Positions 51,879-60,304 of a DNA stretch of 64,000 nt are shown one piece after another. The stretch lies in contig JAABSP010000020.1 of assembly GCA_011390345.1 (NCBI GenBank), forward strand, positions 1 to 64,000, given 5' to 3'. The position numbers were made by a program, and so were the translations under genes. Under the pieces are notes generated by a model. It saw only the letters and a list, made by a program, of their open reading frames with translations. It was not told the DNA's origin and searched no databases. The stretch is from Desulfobacteraceae bacterium (GTDB lineage Bacteria; Desulfobacterota; Desulfobacteria; Desulfobacterales; JAABSP01). How positions within the stretch are numbered: position 1 is the stretch's first letter; every line of letters starts with the position of its first letter.

Positions 51879-53492
51879 ATGTACAAGAAAATGGCTCTCG
51901 GTTTGACCCTGCTTCTCTTTCTTTTGACGGGCGCTGCAATCGCGGCCGAGGAACCCAAAACCGGCGGCATCCTGGTCTTTGGCCGCGGCGGCGACAGCGC
52001 TGGCCTGGACCCTGCCTACGAGACCGACGGCAACTCTTTCATGATCTGCGACAACATCTTTGACCAGCTCGTGCTCTATGCGGACGAATCGACCGAGATT
52101 GTCCCGGGCCTGGCCACTTCGTGGGATGTCTCCGAGGATGGGAAAAAGTACACCTTCCATCTGCGGAAGGGCGTGAAGTTTCATGACGGCACTGAGATGA
52201 ACGCGGATGCGGTGGTCTTCTCTCTGGGCCGGATGATGAAGGAGAAGAATGTCAAATACCACAAGGCCGACTGGAAGTTCCCCGAAGAGCAGCCTGCGGC
52301 CGAGTACTGGTTGAGCATGGAGATGGACGAGCTGATCGAGTCGATCGAGGCAAAAGACAATCATACAGTCGTCTTCAACCTGAAGCGGGTGGAAGCTCCT
52401 TTCATCGCCAACATGGGTATGGACTTTGCCGCGATCATAAGCCCCACAGCCATGCAGAAGTACGGCAGGGATTTCCGGGCAAATCCGGTAGGAACCGGCT
52501 CCTTCAAGTTCGTGGAGTGGATCAAGGATGACCGGATCGTTCTTGCGGCCAACAAGGAGTACTGGAACGGTGCGCCCTATCTGGAGAAGGTGATCTTCCG
52601 CTCCATCCCGGACAACTCGGTCCGGTTTCTGGAGCTGAAGACCGGCAACATCGACATCTGCCAGTTTCCCAACCCCGAAGACATCGAGCTGGCCGAGAAC
52701 GACCCGACCATGAAACTGGTCACCCAGCCGGGGATGAACATCGGCTACCTGAGCTTCAACCATACCAAGCCTCTGTGGCAGGACAAGCGGATCCGGAAGG
52801 CATTTGCCCACGCGATCAACCGCAAATCGATCGTGGACAACATCTACTACGGCTTGGGAACGGTCGCGAAAAACACCATTCCGCCCAACATGTGGAGCTA
52901 CAACAACGACATCACACCCTACGCGTATGATCCGGAAAAGGCCAAGGGGCTGCTGAAGGAGGCCGGATTCTACAAGAAGCTCAAAGAGGCAGGCCAGGAG
53001 AAGATCACCCTCTGGAGCATGCCGGTTCCCCGCCCCTACAATCCCAACGGCATGAAGGTGGGCGAGGCCATGCAGGCCGACTTAAAGAACGTGGACATCG
53101 ACGTGGAGCTGGTCACTTTCGAGTGGGGGACATATCTGAAGAGGCAGCGGAACCAGCCCGAAGACATGGATCTCTTCCAGCTCGGATGGACCGGCGACAA
53201 CGGAGATCCGGACAACTTCCTTGCGGTGCTCTTAGACGGCCTTGCTGACCCGAATGTCCGAACCCAGTGGAAGAACGAAGAATATCACGACCTCATCATG
53301 AAGGGGAAGCAGGCTCTGAACAAAGAGGATCGCACCCGGATCTACCGGGAGGCTCAGGAGCTGATCCATGAGGAGGTCCCGCTGATCAACATCGCGCACT
53401 CCCTGGTGGTCTGGCCCATGAAGAACCGGGTCATGAACTTCAAGCTCCATCCCACCGCGAGCGTGCGGATGCATCAGGTCTGGCTCAAGTAG
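51879..53492 (+). CDS. dppA: Peptide ABC transporter substrate-binding protein
   Basis: 537 residues. Signal peptide to about AAIAAEE; SBP family 5 core: GGILVFGRGGDSAGLDPAYETDGNS, IVPGLATSWDVSEDGKKYTFHLRKGVKFHDG, NPVGTGSFKFVEWIKDDRIVL, VRFLELKTGNIDI. Binds oligopeptides or dipeptides in the periplasm; the ligand is not certain. Start 51879 is 8 bases after AAAAGGAG; ATG 51873 is closer and less likely. A terminator-like hairpin separates it from the permease genes. Confidence 0.92.
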   Translation: MYKKMALGLTLLLFLLTGAAIAAEEPKTGGILVFGRGGDSAGLDPAYETDGNSFMICDNIFDQLVLYADESTEIVPGLATSWDVSEDGKKYTFHLRKGVKFHDGTEMNADAVVFSLGRMMKEKNVKYHKADWKFPEEQPAAEYWLSMEMDELIESIEAKDNHTVVFNLKRVEAPFIANMGMDFAAIISPTAMQKYGRDFRANPVGTGSFKFVEWIKDDRIVLAANKEYWNGAPYLEKVIFRSIPDNSVRFLELKTGNIDICQFPNPEDIELAENDPTMKLVTQPGMNIGYLSFNHTKPLWQDKRIRKAFAHAINRKSIVDNIYYGLGTVAKNTIPPNMWSYNNDITPYAYDPEKAKGLLKEAGFYKKLKEAGQEKITLWSMPVPRPYNPNGMKVGEAMQADLKNVDIDVELVTFEWGTYLKRQRNQPEDMDLFQLGWTGDNGDPDNFLAVLLDGLADPNVRTQWKNEEYHDLIMKGKQALNKEDRTRIYREAQELIHEEVPLINIAHSLVVWPMKNRVMNFKLHPTASVRMHQVWLK

Positions 53493-53506
53493 CATAAATC
53501 GTAAAC

Positions 53507-53556
53507 GGGCGGCGGATCGGCCTTTAAAAGGGTAGATCGCCGCCCAAACTTTTTTT
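53507..53556 (+). terminator. Terminator-like hairpin between dppA and dppB
   Basis: GGGCGGCGGATC (53507-53518) pairs with GATCGCCGCCC (53535-53545) with one bulge, followed by AAAC and seven T. Partial read-through here would give more binding protein than permease, as is common in such operons. Confidence 0.82.
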
Positions 53557-53569
53557 GTAAAGCCCTCCC

Positions 53570-54574
53570 ATGAAAAGATTCATCATCCACCGTCTGCTGT
53601 CACTGATCCCCACCCTTTTGGGGATTTCGATTCTGGTCTTTTTCATGATCCACCTGATTCCCGGGGACCCTGCGGAGATGATGCTGGGAGAGCGGGCATC
53701 GGAGCAGTCCCTGAAGGCCGTCCGGGAGCAGTTGGGGCTGGATCAGCCCCTCTATGTCCAGTACGGAAAATTCCTTGGAAGGCTGCTGCAGGGGGATCTG
53801 GGGAGGGCCCTGCGCACCAACGAAAATATCACCACCGAGATCTTCGACCGGTTTCCGGCCACGGTGGAACTCTCCCTCATGGCCATCATCATCGCGACGA
53901 TCATCGGGATGTTTGCGGGGATCGTGTCGGCCACGCGACAGTATTCGATCTTCGACTATTTAAGCATGGTCGGGTCTCTGATCGGCGTCTCCATGCCGAT
54001 CTTCTGGCTCGGCCTGGTGCTGATGATCATCTTTTCGGTCAATCTCGCGTGGCTGCCCCTGTCGGGCCGGCTCAGCTACCACATCCAGATCGAGACCATC
54101 ACGAACCTCTATCTGGTAGACAGCATACTGACCGGCAACTGGGCCGCGTTCAAAAATGTGCTCTGGCATCTTATCCTGCCGGCCTTCACCCTTTCCACCA
54201 TTCCCATGGCCACCATATCGAGAATCACCCGGTCGAGCATGCTGGAGGTGCTGCGGCAGGACTACATCCGCACCGCGAAGGCAAAGGGATTGGCCCCCTG
54301 GGTCGTCCACTACCGCCATGCACTGAAGAATGCGATGATTCCGATCATCACCGTGGTGGGCTTGCAGTTCGGGATTCTGCTGGGGGGCGCGATTCTGACG
54401 GAGACGATCTTCGCGTGGCCCGGAATCGGATTGTGGATACTGAATGGTGTCTATGCCCGGGATTTCAATGCGGTGCAGGGGGGGACCATGTTCATTGCGA
54501 CCGTCTTTGTCAGCATCAATCTGGTGGTGGATATTCTGTATGCGTGGGTCAATCCGAGGATCAAGGTGAGTTGA
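53570..54574 (+). CDS. dppB: Peptide ABC transporter permease, DppB type
   Basis: 334 residues, six membrane helices. Starts FIIHRLLSLIPTLLGISILVF and has the permease EAA loop RTAKAKGLAPWVVHYRHALKNA at about 228-249, and GGAILTETIFAWPGIGLWILN. Forms the channel with the DppC-type protein. It ends 5 bases before an unrelated ATPase gene, so the operon is interrupted here. Confidence 0.93.
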   Translation: MKRFIIHRLLSLIPTLLGISILVFFMIHLIPGDPAEMMLGERASEQSLKAVREQLGLDQPLYVQYGKFLGRLLQGDLGRALRTNENITTEIFDRFPATVELSLMAIIIATIIGMFAGIVSATRQYSIFDYLSMVGSLIGVSMPIFWLGLVLMIIFSVNLAWLPLSGRLSYHIQIETITNLYLVDSILTGNWAAFKNVLWHLILPAFTLSTIPMATISRITRSSMLEVLRQDYIRTAKAKGLAPWVVHYRHALKNAMIPIITVVGLQFGILLGGAILTETIFAWPGIGLWILNGVYARDFNAVQGGTMFIATVFVSINLVVDILYAWVNPRIKVS

Positions 54575-54579
54575 GGTAA

Positions 54580-55773
54580 ATGAAGGAACTACTTACCATA
54601 AAAAAACTCGGTCCCATTGATGAACTGACGATCGAACCGAGGCCATTGACAATCATTATTGGAGAACAGGCATCCGGAAAATCTTTGGTCGCTCAAGTTC
54701 TCTATTTTTTCCGCAGGCTGAAAACTTTTGTTGCGGATGAATACTCTCCTGTCCTGATATCCGAAGACAAATGGCAGGAAAAGGTTATTCGAAAAATTCT
54801 TGATGATCTTCGGGGAATACCATTTGGCTATTTTGCAAACGGCAAAGCCAGTCTTCGATATAAATCTGGAAAGATTGATTGGGGAATTTCAATCTATGAA
54901 GGGAATCGATCGGCTCGCCCGACCAAAGCACTGAGAGATGCTATGGATGGTTGGATTTCAGAGTGGTCGGAAGACAAGGCCGAGCTTGGAAAAACAAAGG
55001 AATTGAATCATCTGTTCATCCCAACGGAAAGATCAGTTTTTACAAGGCTCTGGGGCCAAGCACAAAGTACTCTTTTCGCTGAACATCAACCTCAGCCGCT
55101 TCGCCATTTTGGAGAGGTTTTAGGAAAAGCATTTCCCATATATCAAAACCTCTTCTATGCAAAAGGGAAAAAACTTAAAGCTCTTCGAGGTAAAGAACAA
55201 GAAGTAGATTTTATTATGAACTGTCAAAAGAGAGCATTAGAAGGAGAAGCCTATGTCCCCACTCAGGGTCCGCAATTGTGGAAGTGGAAAACTGATCAAG
55301 GAGACAAACCAAAAATCATTCCGATTGAAGCTGTAGCGTCTGGACAAATGGAGGCATGGCCATTTTTTGTCATGGCTTCGACATATGGTATATTTAAATC
55401 AAACAGTTTCTTTTATTTTGAAGAGCCTGAAACTCATCTCCATCCGAGAGCCCAAGTCGAAATCATGCGGACCATAGCTTATCTGGTCAACAGAGGACAG
55501 CAGTTTGTCATCACCACTCATTCCCCATTTCTGATGTACGTCGTCAACAACATGATTCAGCGGCATGTTACTTATAAAGGCAATGTTCCGGAAGGAGAAG
55601 ACATTGCCCTTGATCCGGATGATATCGTAGCCTACCGTCTTGGAAAGAAGACAGAAAAGATCTCCGATGACAAAGAATCGAAACTGCTGGATCTGGAAGA
55701 GCTGGAAGCGACGGCAGACGAGCTTGGTGGAGAATTCGACAGGTTACTGTATATGACGGATGAGGCCGATTGA
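54580..55773 (+). CDS. OLD/AAA15-type ATPase inserted in the dpp operon
   Basis: 397 residues. SMC/OLD-like ABC ATPase: LTIKKLGPIDELTIEP, P-loop IIIGEQASGKS (26-36), signature-like IEAVASGQMEAWPFF (about 247-261), Walker B FFYFEEPETHLHP (about 275-287) and the switch His in ITTHSPF. No TOPRIM domain. G+C is visibly lower than in the flanking dpp genes. It overlaps the next gene by 4 bases. ATPases of this kind often pair with nucleases in phage defence; here the partner has a nuclease-like core. No named system (Gabija, Septu, OLD) fits exactly as far as I can judge. Confidence 0.8.
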   Translation: MKELLTIKKLGPIDELTIEPRPLTIIIGEQASGKSLVAQVLYFFRRLKTFVADEYSPVLISEDKWQEKVIRKILDDLRGIPFGYFANGKASLRYKSGKIDWGISIYEGNRSARPTKALRDAMDGWISEWSEDKAELGKTKELNHLFIPTERSVFTRLWGQAQSTLFAEHQPQPLRHFGEVLGKAFPIYQNLFYAKGKKLKALRGKEQEVDFIMNCQKRALEGEAYVPTQGPQLWKWKTDQGDKPKIIPIEAVASGQMEAWPFFVMASTYGIFKSNSFFYFEEPETHLHPRAQVEIMRTIAYLVNRGQQFVITTHSPFLMYVVNNMIQRHVTYKGNVPEGEDIALDPDDIVAYRLGKKTEKISDDKESKLLDLEELEATADELGGEFDRLLYMTDEAD

Positions 55774-56318
55774 AGGATCTTAAGAGCATACTGCTGCAGT
55801 TCTTCCCGGAAGAGGCCTTTCTGAAGAGCCCCAAGAAGAAGGAAAAGGGACGGGCGTTCTCCATAAAACCGGAAAAAGGAGAAGCGGCCGTCGGAATCGA
55901 TCTCGAAGCCATTGATCATTGGCCGCAAAATGAAAAAAGATGCGATGCCTTGTTCCTGTGCTGGTTGCCCGAAAGAAATGAATTTTTGATCGTCCTTGTT
56001 GAACTCAAAGGGAACCATCGGGAAAAGGCTTTGGAACAGATCCGGGAAACCCGGCAAATTCTCTGTAGGGGAACCGGCAGCCGATTCAAGAGCATCCATG
56101 CCGCAGAACAGCTTGCGGAGTTTCGATCCTGCGGCATCGAAGGTCATGGAAAACGGCTTTTGGGCATCATCATCGGGAAGAAGAGTCTGCCGATAAAAGC
56201 AAAGGAAAAAGCGGATCTCTATCGAAAAACAGGTATCATCATCCAGTACAAAACTGGCGGAATGACAGGGATATCCTGCCGTGAACTTTGGAGACATGCG
56301 GATGGAACAAGCGATTAA
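55770..56318 (+). CDS. Putative nuclease-like partner of the inserted ATPase
   Basis: 182 residues starting at TTG (TTGA overlap with the ATPase stop). Not recognised as a named family. A possible PD-(D/E)XK core is KRCDALFLCWLPERNEFLIV followed by LVELKG (D...E-x-K at about 56-80), with a following helix REKALEQIRETRQIL. Rich in Lys and Glu. Its last 17 to 38 bases overlap the start of dppC, so the insertion sits exactly at the B/C junction. Nuclease role is inference. Confidence 0.6.
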   Translation: MKDLKSILLQFFPEEAFLKSPKKKEKGRAFSIKPEKGEAAVGIDLEAIDHWPQNEKRCDALFLCWLPERNEFLIVLVELKGNHREKALEQIRETRQILCRGTGSRFKSIHAAEQLAEFRSCGIEGHGKRLLGIIIGKKSLPIKAKEKADLYRKTGIIIQYKTGGMTGISCRELWRHADGTSD

Positions 56319-57204
56319 AGGCCAAATCCCCCAGGGAGAAATCTCCCACAGCCCATTATACGAGGCCATCCTGCGGCTGCGGAAGAACAAGATCGCGGTG
56401 GCCGGTCTGGTCATCATTACCATATTTCTGATTATGGCCATCTTCGCGCCCTGGCTTGCGCCCCATGATCCCCTGGAGCAATCCCTCTATTCCAAGCTCA
56501 AGCCCCCATTCTGGGCCGAGGGGGGGGAATGGAGATATCCCCTTGGGACCGATGACTTCGGCAGGGATCTCTTGAGCCGGATCATCTACGGCGCAAGGAT
56601 CTCCATGGTCGTCGGCCTCGTTGCCGTGGCCATCGCTCTCTTCTTCGGAACCATTGCCGGGGCCCTGGCCGGGTTCTACCGGGGCTGGATCGACAACGTG
56701 ATCATGCGGCTCATGGATATCCTGCTGGCCTTTCCGCCGATATTACTGGCCATTGTCATCGTGGCCTTTTTAGGGCCGAGCCTCGAAAACGCGATGGTGG
56801 CCATCGGGGTTGTGAACATCCCCCGGTATGCCCGGATCGTGCGGGGATCGGTGATGGAGGAGTACGGCAAGGATTATGTTCAGGGGGCAAGGGCGCTCGG
56901 CGCCGGCGACTTCCGGCTCATCTTCGTCCATATCATGCCCAACTGTCTGGCCCCCCTCATCGTCCAGACCACCCTCGGCTTTGCCTCGGCCATTCTGGAG
57001 GCCGCGGCCCTCAGCTTTCTGGGCCTCGGGGCACAGCCCCCCACGCCGGAATGGGGCGCGATGCTGGCCAATGGCCGGGCCCTGATCCTGCGGGCATGGT
57101 GGGCAGTCACCTTTCCGGGGCTGATGATTCTGTTTGCGGTACTGGGATTCAACCTTCTGGGAGACGGGCTCAGAGACGCCCTTGACCCCCGGCTGCGGGA
57201 GTAG
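56302..57204 (+). CDS. dppC: Peptide ABC transporter permease, DppC type
   Basis: 300 residues. N-terminal polar part, then the first helix (KIAVAGLVIITIFLIMAIFAPWLAPHDP), a hydrophobic core, and the EAA loop VQGARALGAGDFRLIFVHIMPN at about 192-213. Start at 56302 or 56296, both shortly after GGAG; either overlaps the end of the inserted nuclease-like gene. Pairs with the DppB-type protein encoded 1.7 kb upstream. Confidence 0.92.
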   Translation: MEQAIKGQIPQGEISHSPLYEAILRLRKNKIAVAGLVIITIFLIMAIFAPWLAPHDPLEQSLYSKLKPPFWAEGGEWRYPLGTDDFGRDLLSRIIYGARISMVVGLVAVAIALFFGTIAGALAGFYRGWIDNVIMRLMDILLAFPPILLAIVIVAFLGPSLENAMVAIGVVNIPRYARIVRGSVMEEYGKDYVQGARALGAGDFRLIFVHIMPNCLAPLIVQTTLGFASAILEAAALSFLGLGAQPPTPEWGAMLANGRALILRAWWAVTFPGLMILFAVLGFNLLGDGLRDALDPRLRE

Positions 57205-57213
57205 AAAGATATC

Positions 57214-58203
57214 ATGACAGAGCAACAACAACCGCTGTTGAACGTCGAAAACCTGAAGACCTATTTCTTCACGGACCGGGGAACAGCCAAGGCCGTGGAT
57301 GATGTGAGCTTCAAATTGATGCCGGGCCAGACCCTTTCGGTGGTAGGGGAATCGGGCTGCGGAAAGAGCGTGACTGCCCTTTCCGTGATGCGCCTCATCC
57401 CGGAGCCCCCGGGACGGATCGTCGAAGGAAAGATCACCTTCAACGGAAAAGATCTTATCAAACTTCCGGAAAAGGAGATGCGGAAGATCCGGGGCAACCA
57501 GATCTCCATGATCTTCCAGGAGCCAATGACCTCCCTGAACCCGGTCTTCAAGGTCGGATTTCAGATCGGGGAGGTGTTGCGCCTCCATCAGAGATTGGAA
57601 AAGAAGGAGGCCAGAGCCAGAACCATCGATCTGCTGCAGAAGGTGGGTATCCCCTCCCCCCAAAGCCGTGCCGACAACTACCCGCACCAGATGAGCGGCG
57701 GAATGCGCCAGCGGGTGATGATAGCAATGGCCCTCGCGTGCGACCCGCAGGTGATCATCGCAGACGAGCCGACCACAGCCCTGGATGTGACCATCCAGGC
57801 CCAGATCCTGGAGCTGATGCGGGAGCTGAGCCGCTCCACCGGAACTTCGGTGCTGCTCATCACCCATGATCTGGGGGTGGTGGCCGAGACCGCGGAGCAG
57901 GTGGTGGTGATGTATGCCGGCCGGATCGTGGAGGAGGCCGATGTCAAATCCCTGTTCAATTCCCCCCTGCACCCCTACACCCGGGGCCTGATGCGCTCCA
58001 TCCCCGGGGAGACGGCCCAAACCCGGGCAAGGCTCGAAGCCATTCCGGGCGTGGTCCCAAGCCTTCTGGGGCTGCCCATAGGGTGCAAGTTCAATGACCG
58101 GTGCAGACACGCGTTTGACCGGTGCTTTGAAGAGGAGCCCTGGCTGATTCTGCCCAAAGAGGGCCATCCGGTCCGCTGCTGGCTCTATGAGGAGGGAAAA
58201 TGA
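57214..58203 (+). CDS. dppD: Peptide ABC transporter ATPase, DppD type
   Basis: 329 residues. Walker [16 protein letters not shown] (about 46-60), signature [15 protein letters not shown] (about 159-173), Walker [15 protein letters not shown], switch His ITHDLG. The oligopeptide-transporter C-terminal domain carries the Cys block [17 protein letters not shown], often a 4Fe-4S site in this family. It overlaps the DppF-type gene by 4 bases. Confidence 0.93.
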   Translation: MTEQQQPLLNVENLKTYFFTDRGTAKAVDDVSFKLMPGQTLSVVGESGCGKSVTALSVMRLIPEPPGRIVEGKITFNGKDLIKLPEKEMRKIRGNQISMIFQEPMTSLNPVFKVGFQIGEVLRLHQRLEKKEARARTIDLLQKVGIPSPQSRADNYPHQMSGGMRQRVMIAMALACDPQVIIADEPTTALDVTIQAQILELMRELSRSTGTSVLLITHDLGVVAETAEQVVVMYAGRIVEEADVKSLFNSPLHPYTRGLMRSIPGETAQTRARLEAIPGVVPSLLGLPIGCKFNDRCRHAFDRCFEEEPWLILPKEGHPVRCWLYEEGK

Positions 58204-59195
58204 CCCCGCTGATTCGCCTTGAGAAGGTCAAGAAATATTATCCGGTCACGGGCGCGGCCATCGGAACCGAATCAGGAACCGTCAAGGCCGTGGACGGGAT
58301 CGACCTGCAGATCATCCCCGGCGAAACCCTCGGATTGGTCGGAGAGAGCGGCTGCGGCAAATCGACTTTGGGCCGCCTCATCCTCCGGCTGGAGCATCCG
58401 ACACAAGGCGCGATTCTGTTCAAGGAGAAAGATATCCTGAAGCTTTCGGAACGGGGAATGAAGCCTCTGCGCCGGGAGATGCAGATCATCTTTCAGGACC
58501 CCTACTCCTCCCTCAACCCCCGGCAGACCATAGGCCGGATCATCGGCGAAGGGCTCTTGATCCACAAGGTGGGAACCAAAGAGGAGCGGACCGAGCGGGT
58601 GCGCCACCTGATGGAAGTTGTAGGACTGCGGCCTGAGCACATCAACCGTTATCCCCACGAGTTCTCCGGGGGACAGCGCCAGCGGATCGGATTTGCCCGG
58701 GCACTTGCCCTGCAGCCGGAGCTGATCATCTGCGACGAGCCGGTCTCCGCGCTCGATGTCTCGATCCAGGCCCAGGTGATCAACCTGCTGATGGATCTCC
58801 AGGAGGAGTTCGGCCTCACCTACCTCTTTGTCTCCCACGATCTCTCGGTGGTGCGCCACATCAGCGACCGGGTCGCGGTGATGTATCTGGGAAGGCTTGT
58901 CGAGCTGGCCGAGAAAATGGCCCTCTATGCCGAACCCAAGCACCCCTATACCCAGGCACTGCTGGAGGCCGCGCCCGTAGCCAGGGCCGAGGGGAAAAAG
59001 GAGCGCAAGGGATTGACCGGTGATCTTCCCAGCCCGTTGAATCCGCCCCGGGGCTGCCACTTCCATCCCCGGTGTCCCCATGTGATGGATATCTGCCGAA
59101 AGGAGATCCCATCTTTTATGGAAAGGGAGGGCCGGCGGGTCCGCTGTTTTCTCTATGGAGAGGAGATTTCCGAACGGGACGCATCATCGGAATAA
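58200..59195 (+). CDS. dppF: Peptide ABC transporter ATPase, DppF type
   Basis: 331 residues. Walker [16 protein letters not shown] near 55-69, signature [15 protein letters not shown] near 155-169, Walker [21 protein letters not shown]-terminal [14 protein letters not shown] motif. Forms a heterodimer with the DppD-type protein to drive peptide uptake. Last gene of the transporter operon. Confidence 0.93.
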   Translation: MTPLIRLEKVKKYYPVTGAAIGTESGTVKAVDGIDLQIIPGETLGLVGESGCGKSTLGRLILRLEHPTQGAILFKEKDILKLSERGMKPLRREMQIIFQDPYSSLNPRQTIGRIIGEGLLIHKVGTKEERTERVRHLMEVVGLRPEHINRYPHEFSGGQRQRIGFARALALQPELIICDEPVSALDVSIQAQVINLLMDLQEEFGLTYLFVSHDLSVVRHISDRVAVMYLGRLVELAEKMALYAEPKHPYTQALLEAAPVARAEGKKERKGLTGDLPSPLNPPRGCHFHPRCPHVMDICRKEIPSFMEREGRRVRCFLYGEEISERDASSE

Positions 59196-59283
59196 GTCTC
59201 TCGATAAAATACTTTTATGTATTGTAAGGCAAAAGTATTTGTCAGCGAAGCCTTTAATATCAAAACGAATGAGGAGCCACTGT

Positions 59284-59532
59284 ATGGAGCAGATGATGAG
59301 CAAAGACGAAATCGTTCAGGAGATCAGAAGGTTGAGCGTAATCGACCGGCTGAATATCGTGACGGATATCTGGGATGAAATAAAAGAATCACGGGAACTG
59401 GAGCCCATTTCGGAGGATGACAGGGCTCTTCTTCTCAACAGGCTTGAAAACTACCGGGCAAATCCGGATTCCGCTACGGGCTGGACAGATCTGAAACAAG
59501 AGATCCGGAACCGATATGCTCAAAAAAGTTGA
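59284..59532 (+). CDS. RelB-type addiction module antitoxin
   Basis: 82 residues of the addiction-module component family: EIVQEIRRLSVIDRLNIVTDIWDEI, then the toxin-binding tail EDDRALLLNRLENYRANPDSATGW. ATG at 59284 has GAGGAG upstream; the frame remains open to 59155 through the dppF end. It overlaps the toxin gene by 17 bases. Confidence 0.85.
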   Translation: MEQMMSKDEIVQEIRRLSVIDRLNIVTDIWDEIKESRELEPISEDDRALLLNRLENYRANPDSATGWTDLKQEIRNRYAQKS

Positions 59533-59800
59533 ATTTGCCGAAGAGGCAACGCATGAATTCCGGGAATCGGTCCGATGGTACGAATCAAGAGCGGAAGGTC
59601 TCGGCCTGCGATTCTCGGATGAGCTGGACAGTACTCTTGAGAGAATAAGGCTCAACCCCTCTTTGTACCGCAGGGTAGCCGGAGACATCCGAAGAATCCA
59701 AATGAACCGGTTTCCGTATTCGGTATTTTACGCTACAGAGGGTGATACTCTCGTCGTTCTCCGCATATTCAACAATAAAAGAAAACCTTTGCAGTGGTAG
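59516..59800 (+). CDS. RelE/ParE-family toxin
   Basis: 94 residues. Fold pattern FAEEATHEFRESVRWYESRAEGLGLRF, then RVAGDIRRIQMNRFPYSVFYATEGDTLVVLRIFN, matching ParE/RelE toxins (an Arg-rich strand before FPYSVFY). Inhibits translation or gyrase depending on the branch. Coupled to the antitoxin gene just upstream. Confidence 0.88.
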   Translation: MLKKVEFAEEATHEFRESVRWYESRAEGLGLRFSDELDSTLERIRLNPSLYRRVAGDIRRIQMNRFPYSVFYATEGDTLVVLRIFNNKRKPLQW

Positions 59801-59813
59801 AGCTGCGGAACCG

Positions 59814-60092
59814 TCACGGCAGAATCCCGAACCACTCGCAGATATCATCCCCGAGGCCGCTGTCTCTGAGCATGAAGAAAAAGAGGATCGCAATCCCCAC
59901 CGCAACGAGGATTATCAGCCCCCCGAGAATTCCCCCCACATTGGCCCCCATAACGATCCCGACCCACATGATGAGAAGCGTCGGCCCGATCCACAAGAGA
60001 AAATAGACCAGCACCGGCAGCAGAAACATATAGAAATAGAGCAGCAGGATCACTCCGACAAGAATCAGTATCGCCCACAATGCTGCGCCCAT
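59814..60092 (-). CDS. Small multi-helix membrane protein, unknown
   Basis: 92 residues, three hydrophobic segments at about 4-26, 28-48 and 51-75, with a short polar tail ending CEWFGILP. No family is recognised. ATG 60092 is preferred because GGGAG lies about 8 bases upstream; the frame extends to 60161. Convergent with the relE gene. Confidence 0.6.
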   Translation of the reverse strand: MGAALWAILILVGVILLLYFYMFLLPVLVYFLLWIGPTLLIMWVGIVMGANVGGILGGLIILVAVGIAILFFFMLRDSGLGDDICEWFGILP

Positions 60093-60196
60093 TTTGATAT
60101 CTCCCGACCTGAAGTTAAACCATCTGTAAAAATTTATAGCATGGTCCGGCCGGCAGATCAACCGGAAACGTCAGCGATGAGTGCAGCGCTCTTCTC

Positions 60197-60226
60197 TTAT
60201 ACCCCAATCCATTATACCCCAATCCA
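60197..60226. repeat. 15-bp perfect tandem duplication between genes
   Basis: TTATACCCCAATCCA occurs twice in a row upstream of the hybrid kinase gene. It may change promoter spacing; no promoter was certain here. Confidence 0.9.
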
Positions 60227-60304
60227 TTTTTCAATTTCCTTTTTCCGGACAATATGATATCTATTTTAGTAAGTTTTGAAATCAACCCACAGCAGAAAGA
60301 GAAG

